A stretch of DNA of 64,000 bases. Origin: Nanobdellota archaeon. GTDB lineage: Archaea; Nanobdellota; Nanobdellia; Parvarchaeales; Parvarchaeaceae. This document shows positions 6,982 through 14,970 of the stretch, in pieces (the first letter of the stretch is position 1; each line of letters opens with the position of its first letter). The stretch covers positions 53,548 to 117,547 of the forward strand of contig JAKASS010000001.1 in assembly GCA_021818905.1 (NCBI GenBank). The letters run 5' to 3'. The notes under the pieces are model-generated. The model made no database searches and was not told where the DNA came from. It saw only the letters and a program-made list of their open reading frames with translations. The translations under genes were made by a program, and so were the position numbers.

Positions 6982-8697
6982 CTAAAATAAAGGATTGTCA
7001 AAATTCGAAAGCGGACTCAATAATCTTTTCCTTCTCTTGAATTCCTCATAAATCAAGGAAGCGTCTTGGTTTGCTCTGAAAAGGCCTACCGCTATCGCGT
7101 CTTTCGTTCCAAGCCCCTTATACCTCCTGTGGCTTACTTCTATTTCGTATAGATCTGGGTCAAACGCCCTTTTTTCGCCGGTGCCTACTGCAAGTGACAA
7201 TGATTTGTTTATGCCGACGAGATCGTCCTTGAAAGACTGGTATATGTCGAAAAGTGCATAGTTAGAAGCCGGCTTCGCCTTGACATCTTTCTTTTCCGCC
7301 TCGGCTATATATCTATCCAGATCTTTCTTTATCACGTTCAATGAAGATACCGAGACCTGGTCCAGACTCTGAAAAACCGTTTTGTTTACGTATGTTTCTA
7401 GTGCTTTTTTGAAAAGGTACCATTCATCCAGTGTAAAGCAGAAAGGCTTTAATTTTATCCCAAGTGTTCCTGTGTACTGCGTTCTGTCCTGAGGTACCCC
7501 CTTAGGGAAGAACTGCTTCTCTGTAAAACTGAACGAAGTTTCTACCGCTGCTACGACCTTTGGACCGTGCTTCTTTAAACTTGTATACAAAAACGACCTG
7601 TTGCCTTCCCTAGGCCCTTCTGTAAGCAGCTTACCCAAAGGCGTTACTACGGAAGGCAGTTCTGGTCCTTTTACACCAAATGCTCTTTTGTACTCTACCT
7701 CGTACTCACGCCTATACATCGGTTTTGCCGCCATTAATTCTACCGAAAATTCGGCTGTCTCCATTATGTCGGGTCTTTTAGATGCATTAAGGTAGTCATT
7801 AGCGTTTGTAATCCCCTTGAGATTTATCCTGTTAAGTATGCTCAAAGATTCGGCAGCCCAGTTTTTATACATCTCATACGCGGCGGCCTGGCTCTTCAGG
7901 TATTGGAGAAGCATGTCCCTTCTGTTGCTAAGGTCTCCCTTGCTTATCTTTTTCCATTCTTCGTATTCTAAAAATCTGTTCCTAAGTATGTTCTTGTACT
8001 GCTCATTCTTTTGCATGGACTCTATGTCCTTCAGGCTATTGATAGGATAGAATACCGCCACTAGGTCTATAAAGCCGGCACCACCCTGTCCTTGCGTCGG
8101 TGCCCTTGACAATGCACTTAGACTTGCGCCGCCTTTTCTTGCATCAACGTTATCGATAAAAATCCTTTTTAACGCGAGGTCGGCTGCGCGCTTCTTTTGA
8201 GGATCGCTCGATTCTGCCAGTTTATAAAAAGAGTAGTTTCTATCAAGCTCTTTGAGCTCGTAAGTTATCGAGATTATTGATTTTACGACGGTGTTAACGC
8301 TGCCCAAAAGCTGCATTGCTCTATCTTCCAGCGCCTTTCTCTTCTCAAAAGCCATAGTCATAAGGTTAGAAAGCGCGGCTGGATCGACTGATTCCGCGGT
8401 TTTTAATTTGTCATTATACCCAAGCGCCTTTAGCTCCTGATTTATCATTTTGTATTCGGATTGGAACTGGTATGCGCCTTCTACGTCTAGCGAAAGAAAA
8501 AATCCTTCTTGGTTCCCAAGCAGACCTATATCGGGCCGGTTTATCCTCTTAGCGTATCTTAACTCTGACAGCTCCCCTCGGTAGCGACTATTCAAGCCTG
8601 CCGCCCTCAGTTTTAGCTCTTCTATCCAGTTTTTTGCCTCTCTAGGGCTTGATGCGGCTATTATTTTCTGGTATCTCCCGATCTCAGCCAAGTTCAT
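6982..8697 (-). CDS. Orphan helical protein heading the prepilin-like cassette
   Basis: A 571-residue protein that I do not recognise. It has no membrane helix or signal peptide and is rich in Lys, Glu, Leu and Ala with long helical stretches, so it is probably cytoplasmic and mostly alpha-helical. A Gly-rich break lies near 205-215 (APTQGQGGAGF). No nucleotide-binding or metal motif is visible. A TATA-like tttatatata on the reverse strand around 8720-8729 lies about 27 bases upstream of the ATG, suggesting a leaderless transcript. The four small prepilin-like genes follow directly, the first after only 3 bases, so it may serve their assembly or regulation. That is an inference from position alone. 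Confidence 0.75.
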   Translation of the reverse strand: MNLAEIGRYQKIIAASSPREAKNWIEELKLRAAGLNSRYRGELSELRYAKRINRPDIGLLGNQEGFFLSLDVEGAYQFQSEYKMINQELKALGYNDKLKTAESVDPAALSNLMTMAFEKRKALEDRAMQLLGSVNTVVKSIISITYELKELDRNYSFYKLAESSDPQKKRAADLALKRIFIDNVDARKGGASLSALSRAPTQGQGGAGFIDLVAVFYPINSLKDIESMQKNEQYKNILRNRFLEYEEWKKISKGDLSNRRDMLLQYLKSQAAAYEMYKNWAAESLSILNRINLKGITNANDYLNASKRPDIMETAEFSVELMAAKPMYRREYEVEYKRAFGVKGPELPSVVTPLGKLLTEGPREGNRSFLYTSLKKHGPKVVAAVETSFSFTEKQFFPKGVPQDRTQYTGTLGIKLKPFCFTLDEWYLFKKALETYVNKTVFQSLDQVSVSSLNVIKKDLDRYIAEAEKKDVKAKPASNYALFDIYQSFKDDLVGINKSLSLAVGTGEKRAFDPDLYEIEVSHRRYKGLGTKDAIAVGLFRANQDASLIYEEFKRRKRLLSPLSNFDNPLF

Positions 8698-8812
8698 ATT
8701 ATCTTATTTGATGAGAAGATATATATAAACTGCTAAAAAGCTGTTTATCTAAAATCGTTTTGAAATGTTTATAAGTGATTATAAATATAGATTTGAATAG
8801 ATTGATAATTTT

Positions 8813-8818
8813 GGAGGT
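8813..8818 (+). promoter_or_regulatory. Strong Shine-Dalgarno site
   Basis: GGAGGT lies 5 bases before the ATG at 8824, with a TATA-like ttataaata about 35 bases further upstream (near 8780). Most genes here look leaderless, so this leadered start stands out and fixes the start codon. Confidence 0.7.
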
Positions 8819-8823
8819 AAACT

Positions 8824-9912
8824 ATGCATCAGACTGAAAACAATAATCCAATCGAAGCTGCGCTTAACAGACTTTTCTCGACTATAGACGCCCTATCCGC
8901 TAAAATCGACGAATTGAACGAGCGGGTGGATTACATGGGGTCATTCGTAGGTCTAGAAGTAGGCGAGGAAGGAAAAACCGAACACATAGAACCGCCAGGA
9001 CAGCTAGCTGGTTTGTCTTTTGACGTCCTTAATAAACTTCTTCCCGCAAAAGACGCCAACAGCGTAAGGTCCTACTTTTTAAGGGTTTTGAGCCTTTTTA
9101 GAAAATACATAAAAGCTATAATAGTATTCGGTAGTTCCAAGACAAAAACTGGCATGACCAGTACCTCGGATATAGACGTGGCATTCATAGTCGACGATAC
9201 CGACATCCAGAAATTTACATTGGAACAGCTTAAGGACAGACTTTTTACTAAAATGGCAGAGATTGCAAGGGATTTCTCCGATAAAATACACGCACAAGCA
9301 TATCCTCTATCCGAATTTTGGGCATCGATAATAAAACCGAATCCGGTCATTTTAACGCTTCTTAGAGACGGCGTCGCAGTGTATGACACTGGTTATTTCG
9401 TCCCGATACAGATGCTTTACAAGACGGGGAATATAATCCCGACAAAAGAATCGATAGACTCCAACATCGAAAACGCAGAGGGTCTAATAATGCTCGCGGA
9501 AAACGTGCTTACAAACAAACTTTCACTTGACCTTTACAACGCTATCGTAGCTGCTGGACAGGCTTTACTTATGGAGTACGGATACTTACCTCCGGTGCCA
9601 AAGGAAGTTGGAAAAGATCTTCTTGCGATTGCTGTAGAGAAAGAAAAAGTGCTTACAAGAGAGGATGTTGAAAGAGTGGAAGACGTTGTAAAATGGTTCA
9701 AGAAAATAGACCATGGTGAACTTAAGAGCGTAACCGGCGATGAATTCTCGAAAAAGCAAAAAGAGACAAAAGAAGTTGTCGACAAAGTTTTAGGCATAAT
9801 AGAACGGCTAAGGGAAAAGAAAGGGCTGCCAAAGCCGGCTGTAGACAAAGATTTATTAAGACCTACAGATACTAATGTTGATAATAAATACCTGAAGCCC
9901 ACACCACAATAA
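8824..9912 (+). CDS. MNT-type nucleotidyltransferase fused to a HEPN-like helical domain
   Basis: A 362-residue protein. Residues 10-40 form a short coiled coil. Residues about 95-180 hold a minimal nucleotidyltransferase domain of the pol-beta superfamily, with VFGSSKTKTGMTSTSDIDVA (101-120), the GS...DxD metal-binding core. The helical region from about 205 to 330 resembles a HEPN-type partner domain but has no clear catalytic RxxxxH. MNT and HEPN proteins usually occur as two-gene antitoxin/toxin modules in which MNT adenylylates HEPN; a single-chain version could be a regulatory enzyme. It sits 3 bases before eL35 and so may be co-transcribed with it. The nucleotidyltransferase call is firm. 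The HEPN-like call is tentative. Confidence 0.75.
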   Translation: MHQTENNNPIEAALNRLFSTIDALSAKIDELNERVDYMGSFVGLEVGEEGKTEHIEPPGQLAGLSFDVLNKLLPAKDANSVRSYFLRVLSLFRKYIKAIIVFGSSKTKTGMTSTSDIDVAFIVDDTDIQKFTLEQLKDRLFTKMAEIARDFSDKIHAQAYPLSEFWASIIKPNPVILTLLRDGVAVYDTGYFVPIQMLYKTGNIIPTKESIDSNIENAEGLIMLAENVLTNKLSLDLYNAIVAAGQALLMEYGYLPPVPKEVGKDLLAIAVEKEKVLTREDVERVEDVVKWFKKIDHGELKSVTGDEFSKKQKETKEVVDKVLGIIERLREKKGLPKPAVDKDLLRPTDTNVDNKYLKPTPQ

Positions 9913-9915
9913 AAT

Positions 9916-10170
9916 ATGTCTATAAAAATAGTTTCTTTTAGGAGAGGTAGGAAGACGCAAAACCTGCACCAAGCAGTCCTGAGGCTAGACAACGTCAAAA
10001 ATAGAGAAGGGGCGAAAAGCTATATCGGCAAAAAAGTCGAGGTGACTTTCTCAAAGAATTCGATAAAAGGCGTCATAACGCGAGTCCACGGCGACAATGG
10101 CAGGGTGGTCGCAAGGTTTAGAAGGGGCTTGCCTGGGCAGGCGATAACAAAAGAAGTTAAATCACCCTAA
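9916..10170 (+). CDS. rpl35ae: Ribosomal protein eL35 (L35Ae)
   Basis: An 84-residue protein matching the archaeal/eukaryotic L35Ae family throughout: RRGRKTQNLHQAVLRLDNV, then YIGKKVEV and the signature ITRVHGDNGRVVARFRRGLP near 55-75. It is a large-subunit protein with a small beta-barrel. It starts 3 bases after the nucleotidyltransferase gene and its last 9 bases overlap the 3' end of the convergent trm1. Confidence 0.92.
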   Translation: MSIKIVSFRRGRKTQNLHQAVLRLDNVKNREGAKSYIGKKVEVTFSKNSIKGVITRVHGDNGRVVARFRRGLPGQAITKEVKSP

Positions 10171-11204
10171 ATTTTTGTATTCCTCTGCTAATTTCTTGAA
10201 GTCCTGATCGTATCTAAAACCTTTTTCGTTAAGTACCGTTCTCGTACCAAAAGAATCAATCCTTTTCTCCCTCACCGCTAAATACGATGCAAGTTCTGTA
10301 GTGGTGTAATAGGATACGCTGTCCTTTTCCTGCTTAAGCATGCTAAGGTATTTTTTAATTTCTTCGTCCTTAGCCAGGACAAGCATCCTGCTTACAAGGC
10401 CCCTATCAAATAGTCTGTCGAGCCATAATGGCCCTATCTCAATGTTTTTTGATCCGCAGAACGAACATGTCTCAGAAAACTTCATGACCCTGTTAGGACA
10501 CTTAGAACACTGGTAAATGTAACCTATGCTTCTTGTCGTATTCGCCTTCGACACGTGAAGATAAATCCTAACGTAATGGCGCCTAACATCAAAGAACATC
10601 GGTTTAACTGACCTCTCGTAAAGGTTCGCTATCTCTTCTGCGCGTTTTATCAATATCCTTAAACCTATCTCATTGAAATAACTCGTCTTCAGCGACCTCG
10701 CGCCATATTTCAACAAACATGCTTTTTTCGCTTTGCCATAAAGCGCAGCCGTGTCTGTTGCAGTAAGCGCTAGAAGTCCGCCGCGCTTCACTTTTGGCAT
10801 CGCTTGCAGTGCATATCTTATAGGCGAACCAAATGGGTCTATGTCAACGTAGTCATATCCCTCTTGGGCAGAGTAAATGTCCGATGCATTTAATGAAGTA
10901 ACCGTTATCTTAGCTTTGATTTTACTCCTGTTCTTTAATACGTTTTTCTTTATTACCTTACTGGTGTTTAGGTCGTTTATTGCGAACGACTTAAAAGCCT
11001 TGGTTTCGGCAACTAGCCTCAAGCTCCGTATACCACTGCCCCCAAAAAGATCGATTCCTTTAAGATCGTGTGCGCCGAGCGCATTGAAAAGTAAAACGTT
11101 TAGGTCTCTATCAAAATTTCTGGATGGATTAAAAAAACCTCAGAGTCCCTAGTTTGTTTATTCTCAGCGTAAAAATTTATGGCCCCTTCCTGGAATAACT
11201 CCAT
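10162..11204 (-). pseudogene. trm1: tRNA (guanine-26 N2)-dimethyltransferase, single frameshift
   Basis: Trm1 methylates G26 of tRNA using S-adenosylmethionine. The long frame (TTG at 11022 to the stop at 10162) shows the DPFGSP catalytic motif, a CxxC...CxxC zinc site (CSKC, CSFC) and the C-terminal domain. It lacks the beginning of the family. Upstream, the same frame continues FFNPSRNFDRDLNVLLFNAL and IDLFGGSGIRSLRLVAE, which are the missing Trm1 motifs, but no start precedes them. A second frame from ATG 11204 reads MELFQEGAINFYAEN and ends exactly at EVF, where the family reads EVFYNP. The frames join at a run of seven A at 11131-11137. One more base in that run would restore a 347-residue protein. 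A real decay mutation, a sequence error and a slippery site are all possible. Confidence 0.85.
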
Positions 11205-11211
11205 GTAAAAT

Positions 11212-11703
11212 TCACTTATATGGTGCTGATAAACGTTTCAAAGACTCTTCTGTCGTTGGAATGCCGTATAACGCCCTTTCTTCGTCTGTAGTTGCTGGAT
11301 CAATTGGCGTGGCTAACTCAAACTTGCCATCTTTATTTCTGACAAACTGAGTGCCCAACTTTTGAGGCTTGCCATCGTGTACAAATATCCTATCATAAGA
11401 CGCCGCATAAAGCCATCTCACCATTTGTAAATCTTTGTCGCCGTTATCGAGTCTCGCAATGGCATACCTACAAAGTTCATTTGCTGCTATGACGTATTTG
11501 TTTTCTATGTCGTGATGTAGTAGGATTGCTACGTGAAATGCGTCTCGTGGATCTATTAACTCGTTGTCTGTGCACAGCTTCGGGGCTGTGTCTGATATTC
11601 TTTTGCACTCCTGACAGCCCCCTTGAGTCTTTGCCGCCCGGTCCTTCCAGTGGGTGTTGTAAGAGCTTAGAAATGTCTCTAACCTCGAGATCAGGCCCGT
11701 CAT
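11212..11703 (-). CDS. Conserved protein resembling DUF6624
   Basis: A 163-residue soluble protein. The middle and C-terminus (LHHDIENKYVIAANELCRYA, then DRIFVHDGKPQKLGTQF and PIDPATTDEERALYGIP) follow the pattern of the DUF6624 family, in which a conserved histidine pair, a DRI...PQ.YGTQ segment and a final R..GL are typical. Function of that family is not established to my knowledge. An N-terminal CQEC motif is present. It starts 4 bases after the TFB stop, so the two are likely co-transcribed. Confidence 0.65.
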   Translation of the reverse strand: MTGLISRLETFLSSYNTHWKDRAAKTQGGCQECKRISDTAPKLCTDNELIDPRDAFHVAILLHHDIENKYVIAANELCRYAIARLDNGDKDLQMVRWLYAASYDRIFVHDGKPQKLGTQFVRNKDGKFELATPIDPATTDEERALYGIPTTEESLKRLSAPYK

Positions 11704-11707
11704 GCGA

Positions 11708-12631
11708 CTATTCCTCTATCTTGAATCTCTCTCTTAAGTTTAGAGCCTGATAAAGTTCCTTGTAGCGGTTTCTTATTGTTACCTCTGTTATTCCCGCTGC
11801 CTTTGCTGCATCGCGCTGTGTCTTTTTCTCCTTGTTTATTAAAGTCGCAACATAAAGGACCGCGGCTGCGATCCCCATCGGGCCTTTACCGCTTGTAAGC
11901 CCCCTTTCCTCCGCTTCTTTTAATAGCTTTACGGAATCGGCTACGGTCTTATTCGACACCTTAAGTTCTGCTGCAAATTTGTAAATGTAATCGTTTGGGG
12001 ATGTAGGCAATATCTTTATCCCTAATTCTCTGCATAGAAGGCGATACGCCTTTCCTACTTCTTTTCTTTCTACGTTAAATGTTTCAGATATCTCGTCCAA
12101 TGTTATCGGTCGCTGGTATTTTCTAGCTGCCGCGTACAATGCACCTGCTATTACGCTCTCCATTGACCTGCCCCTTACAAGTCTTCGACTTATAGCTTCC
12201 CTATACATCTTTGCAGCTTCTTCTTGTATAACGTTAGAGACATGAAGCCTGTTGCTTGCGTGTCTTAATTCTGTAAGCGCAAATTTTAGGTTTCTTTCGA
12301 ATGCGGTAGAAATCCTTGGCTGCCATTTTCGGAGTTTATAGAAAGTGCGCCTGTTTGAATTTGAAAGTTTTATAGATTCACTGGCCTTCCCTATTACAGT
12401 ACTTGTACCTTTGTCGTATTTTGCGTAGCTCAGAGGAGAACCCATTCTTCCCTTGCCTTCGTCCCTCTCGTCTTCGAATGAACGCCATTCTCGGCCGTAG
12501 TCAATCATGTCGCTCTCTAGAACATAACCGCATTTCTGGCATACCGATTCGCCCGTAGATTTATCGTAAAATACAGAATTGCTGCCGCAAGACGGGCATT
12601 TCGCTGTTGATTTACTTGTAATTACCTTCAT
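11708..12631 (-). CDS. tfb: Transcription initiation factor TFB
   Basis: The archaeal homologue of TFIIB, which binds the TBP-TATA complex and BRE and recruits RNA polymerase. The 307-residue protein has an N-terminal zinc ribbon (C12, C15, C31, C34 in CPSC and CQKC), a B-finger/linker region (DYGREWRSFEDERD near 48-61) and two cyclin folds (about 115-205 and 210-300). The second ends in the helix-turn-helix TQRDAAKAAGITEVTIRNRY, which reads the BRE. The upstream region has a reverse-strand TATA-like tatata near 12645. It is complete and of normal length. Confidence 0.95.
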   Translation of the reverse strand: MKVITSKSTAKCPSCGSNSVFYDKSTGESVCQKCGYVLESDMIDYGREWRSFEDERDEGKGRMGSPLSYAKYDKGTSTVIGKASESIKLSNSNRRTFYKLRKWQPRISTAFERNLKFALTELRHASNRLHVSNVIQEEAAKMYREAISRRLVRGRSMESVIAGALYAAARKYQRPITLDEISETFNVERKEVGKAYRLLCRELGIKILPTSPNDYIYKFAAELKVSNKTVADSVKLLKEAEERGLTSGKGPMGIAAAVLYVATLINKEKKTQRDAAKAAGITEVTIRNRYKELYQALNLRERFKIEE

Positions 12632-12681
12632 AGTAAGATTTATATAGGGTATATTGATTGAAATGAGTATATAAAGCTATC

Positions 12682-12690
12682 ATTTTTGTG
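12682..12690 (+). repeat. First copy of 9-bp target-site repeat ATTTTTGTG
   Basis: ATTTTTGTG directly abuts the left end of the first IS. Identical copies lie at 13815-13823 and 14955-14963, bracketing both tandem elements. This is a target-site duplication in three copies. Confidence 0.88.
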
Positions 12691-12759
12691 TATTCGGTTG
12701 CATAACTCATTAATAGAATAGCCGTATCTACAAGGATATGGCTTCTAACAAGCTAAAAA

Positions 12760-12784
12760 AAGGATCTTTGTGGAGGAGATCCTT
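12760..12784 (+). promoter_or_regulatory. Hairpin ahead of transposase A
   Basis: AAGGATCT (12760-12767) pairs perfectly with AGATCCTT (12777-12784) around a 9-base loop that exposes GGAGG. It ends 17 bases before the likely ATG. It may shield or present the ribosome site, or act as a terminator against read-through into the element. Confidence 0.5.
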
Positions 12785-12801
12785 CAAACCAGGTGAAAAA
12801 C

Positions 12802-13734
12802 ATGGAAAAGAAGGACTGCCTCCAACGAAGATCTGAGACGGTCATAGCTAAAATAGATTGCGTTTTGCATAAAGAACCGCAAAGACTTACCGTGATGAAT
12901 AAAGGAAAGGAAGGAAGACCATTCCTTTATTCGGACGACCTGATAATGGCGATAAGCTTCTTCAGGTTCTATTTCTGCCCAAAACTAAGGCAGACTGAAG
13001 CCCTGGTTCGGAGGATCTACGGCTACTCTCCCGACCATACCACTATAGACAGAAGGTTATCCACGATAAGACTCGAATGGACGGTCACTAAAAGCGAAAG
13101 GAAAGGCAGGCTCCTTGCTATAGACGCCACGGGGATATCGGTCTCCGATCGCGGAGGATACATGGACGCCAGATACGGTTCAAAGCCGAAGTTCCACAAG
13201 CTGCATGCGGTAGTAGATGTGGAGGACATGATAGTGGTAGCCTTCAGGCTGACTTCCGAACACGTGGCCGACAACAGGAAGTTTCTTCCCGCCATCAGGG
13301 AAGCCGCAAGAAGGGGCGATACCGTCTATGCCGACGGAGCTTATGATGCGAAGGAGAACTTCTCTTTTCTTGAGAAGAGAGGGATAAGGTCTGGGATAAA
13401 GATAAGACAGACCGCCTCTCCCACCGCCCCGGGCTGTCTTCCGAGGAAGAAGGCGGTGATGGAGCAGTTCTCCTTCCTGCCCCATTCCCACTTAGAAAAG
13501 ATACATCCGTTGGCGGAGAAAGGCGTTATGTTCTTCAATGAGACTGAAAGGATGAAATACTGGCAGCAGAAATGGAAGGACAAGGTAGGATACGGGAGAA
13601 GATGGCTCGTCGAATCCTTCTTCTCCGCCTTCAAACGGGTATACGGGAGCCACGCTTCTTCCCGCGTATGGAAGAAGGTGAAGAACGAGATGACCCTGAA
13701 GCTGCTGTTGTATAACGAATTGCTGGAGGCCTGA
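12802..13734 (+). CDS. IS5/IS4-like DDE transposase of element A
   Basis: A transposase of about 310 residues with an RNase H-like DDE core: LLAIDATGIS carries the first Asp, DTVYADGAYDAKE the second, and WLVESFFSAFKR the Glu of the typical Y...R...E motif. The N-terminus is a helical DNA-binding region. I take ATG 12802 because AGGTG lies six bases before it; a GTG at 12793 is also in frame. Residues about 168-268 are nearly identical to the middle of transposase B while the rest is only distantly alike, so the gene is mosaic. The frame is intact and the enzyme may be active. Confidence 0.88.
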   Translation: MEKKDCLQRRSETVIAKIDCVLHKEPQRLTVMNKGKEGRPFLYSDDLIMAISFFRFYFCPKLRQTEALVRRIYGYSPDHTTIDRRLSTIRLEWTVTKSERKGRLLAIDATGISVSDRGGYMDARYGSKPKFHKLHAVVDVEDMIVVAFRLTSEHVADNRKFLPAIREAARRGDTVYADGAYDAKENFSFLEKRGIRSGIKIRQTASPTAPGCLPRKKAVMEQFSFLPHSHLEKIHPLAEKGVMFFNETERMKYWQQKWKDKVGYGRRWLVESFFSAFKRVYGSHASSRVWKKVKNEMTLKLLLYNELLEA

Positions 13735-13814
13735 CGCAGACGCGTCGACGGCGCAAAGAAAGGAGGATCGCTATGATGATTTATAAGGTCATCACTGAGT
13801 TATGCAACGGAATA

Positions 13815-13823
13815 ATTTTTGTG
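13815..13823 (+). repeat. Second copy of target-site repeat ATTTTTGTG
   Basis: Lies between IS A and IS B. It serves as the right repeat of A and the left repeat of B. The last G may instead be the first base of B's inverted repeat, leaving an 8-bp duplication for B. Confidence 0.85.
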
Positions 13824-13876
13824 AGGCTGTTGCATAATTCGATTGCAGAAAGCTCAGGATAAGCGATAAATCAGAC

Positions 13877-13921
13877 AAATGCCTCCTGTTTTTTATTGAA
13901 GAAACAAAAAAGGAGGCATTT
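13877..13921 (+). promoter_or_regulatory. Hairpin sequestering the transposase B ribosome site
   Basis: AAATGCCTCC (13877-13886) is perfectly complementary to GGAGGCATTT (13912-13921), with a 25-base A/T-rich loop. The 3' arm contains GGAGG placed 5 bases before the ATG at 13922, so the folded RNA would hide the Shine-Dalgarno site. Similar masking limits transposase synthesis from read-through RNA in bacterial IS elements. Confidence 0.65.
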
Positions 13922-14875
13922 ATGGATAAACAAGCATCGACGGGATTTAAAGACTTAGTACAGAGGAAACTTCAGTCCGTAGTGGACGAACTGAAGAAAG
14001 TAGTCGGAAACGGCGCCATAGGACTCTTAAAGACGGACAAGGGAAAGATAGGAAGGCCGTATAGATATTCTGAGACGGAGATCGTCAATGCAAGCGCTTT
14101 CAAGTCCCTCATGAGACAGGGATCCAGGCAGACGGCAGTCCTGATAAAGGGCCTGGCCGGAAGCTGCGCTTCTTATTCGCAGCTTTGCAGAAGGCTTGCT
14201 TCTGCAGGGATAAAATGGCTCATAAACGGGACTAAGAGAAAGGGAAGGTATCTAGCCATCGACGGCACCGGGATATCTACACACTACCGAGGGGACTACA
14301 GAAGCAGCAAATATGACATAAGACAGCCGTTCTACAAGTTCCATGCGCTGGAGGACGCGGAGACCGGGGAGCCGGTGAACTACAGGCTCACCTCCGATCG
14401 CATAGGCGACAACGGGAAGTTCCTTGCCATTGTCAGGGAAGCCGCAAGAAGGGGCGACATCGTCTACGCCGACGGAGCCTACGATGCGAAGGATAACTTC
14501 TCTTTCCTGGAAAAGAGAGGGATAAGGTCTGGGATAAAGATAAGACAGACCGCTTCTCCCACTGCTCCAGGCTGTCTTCCGAGGAAGAAAGCAGTGATGG
14601 AGCAGTTCAGCCTGCTTCCCCACGGTCATCTTGAGAGGAAGCATCCTCTGGCGGAGAAAGGAAGGATGTTCTTCAGCGAGACGGAAAGGATGAAGTACTG
14701 GCAGCAGAGATGGAAGGATAAGGTAGGATACGGGAGAAGGACTTCCGTGGAGAGGTCCTATTCTACCTTCAAGGCATTGTTCGGAGGATATGCCTCTTCT
14801 AGAAAATGGAAGAGCCTGAGAAAGGAGATGCTTATCAAGTGCCTGACGTACAATAAGCTTCTCGAGATAAGGTAA
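13922..14875 (+). CDS. IS5/IS4-like DDE transposase of element B
   Basis: A 317-residue DDE transposase. LAIDGTGIS holds the first Asp, DIVYADGAYDAKD the second, and RTSVERSYSTFKALFGG the Glu. The start at ATG 13922 has an ideal GGAGG. The block from EAARRGD to VGYGRR (about residues 172-275) is almost identical to transposase A, while the N-terminal third and last 45 residues differ strongly, which points to recombination or gene conversion between related elements. The frame is intact. Confidence 0.88.
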   Translation: MDKQASTGFKDLVQRKLQSVVDELKKVVGNGAIGLLKTDKGKIGRPYRYSETEIVNASAFKSLMRQGSRQTAVLIKGLAGSCASYSQLCRRLASAGIKWLINGTKRKGRYLAIDGTGISTHYRGDYRSSKYDIRQPFYKFHALEDAETGEPVNYRLTSDRIGDNGKFLAIVREAARRGDIVYADGAYDAKDNFSFLEKRGIRSGIKIRQTASPTAPGCLPRKKAVMEQFSLLPHGHLERKHPLAEKGRMFFSETERMKYWQQRWKDKVGYGRRTSVERSYSTFKALFGGYASSRKWKSLRKEMLIKCLTYNKLLEIR

Positions 14876-14954
14876 AGGACCGGATCGGCCACGGCAAAAA
14901 GCATAGGGCGATGGCATGATCTGTAAACGGATCGGGTAATTATGCAACAGCCTC

Positions 14955-14963
14955 ATTTTTGTG
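14955..14963 (+). repeat. Third copy of target-site repeat ATTTTTGTG
   Basis: Directly abuts the right end of IS B and is identical to the copies at 12682-12690 and 13815-13823. Confidence 0.87.
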
Positions 14964-14970
14964 AGCTGTT

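Larger units (their letters stand above)
12691..13814 (+). mobile_element. IS5-like insertion sequence A (1124 bp)
   Basis: A complete element. Its terminal inverted repeats are TATTCGGTTGCATAACTCA at 12691-12709 and its near-perfect complement at 13796-13814 (18 of 19 match). The 9-bp direct repeat ATTTTTGTG flanks both ends. It encodes one DDE transposase. A hairpin with 8-bp stems (12760-12767 and 12777-12784) lies just before the coding region. The repeat core GTTGCATAA is shared with the second element, so the two are related. Confidence 0.88.
13823..14954 (+). mobile_element. IS5-like insertion sequence B (about 1132 bp)
   Basis: A complete element with perfect 17-bp terminal inverted repeats, GAGGCTGTTGCATAATT at 13823-13839 and its complement at 14938-14954, flanked by ATTTTTGT(G). 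One intact transposase is inside. It sits end to end with element A and shares the repeat core GTTGCATAA with it. A strong hairpin masks the transposase ribosome site. Confidence 0.88.

Noticed and set aside
6781-6990. Plus-strand 69-codon frame rich in Tyr/Arg
   Set aside because: It is the antisense of the prepilin-like genes; the reverse strand explains the sequence with matched leaders and overlaps.
11022-11157. TTG at 11022 as the true start of a short Trm1
   Set aside because: Family motifs (RDLNVLL, SGIRSLR) continue upstream in the same frame, so the TTG is only an internal Leu codon.
13023-13634. Several antisense frames across the transposase genes
   Set aside because: They mirror the GC-biased transposase coding sequence, have no ribosome site and no family match.
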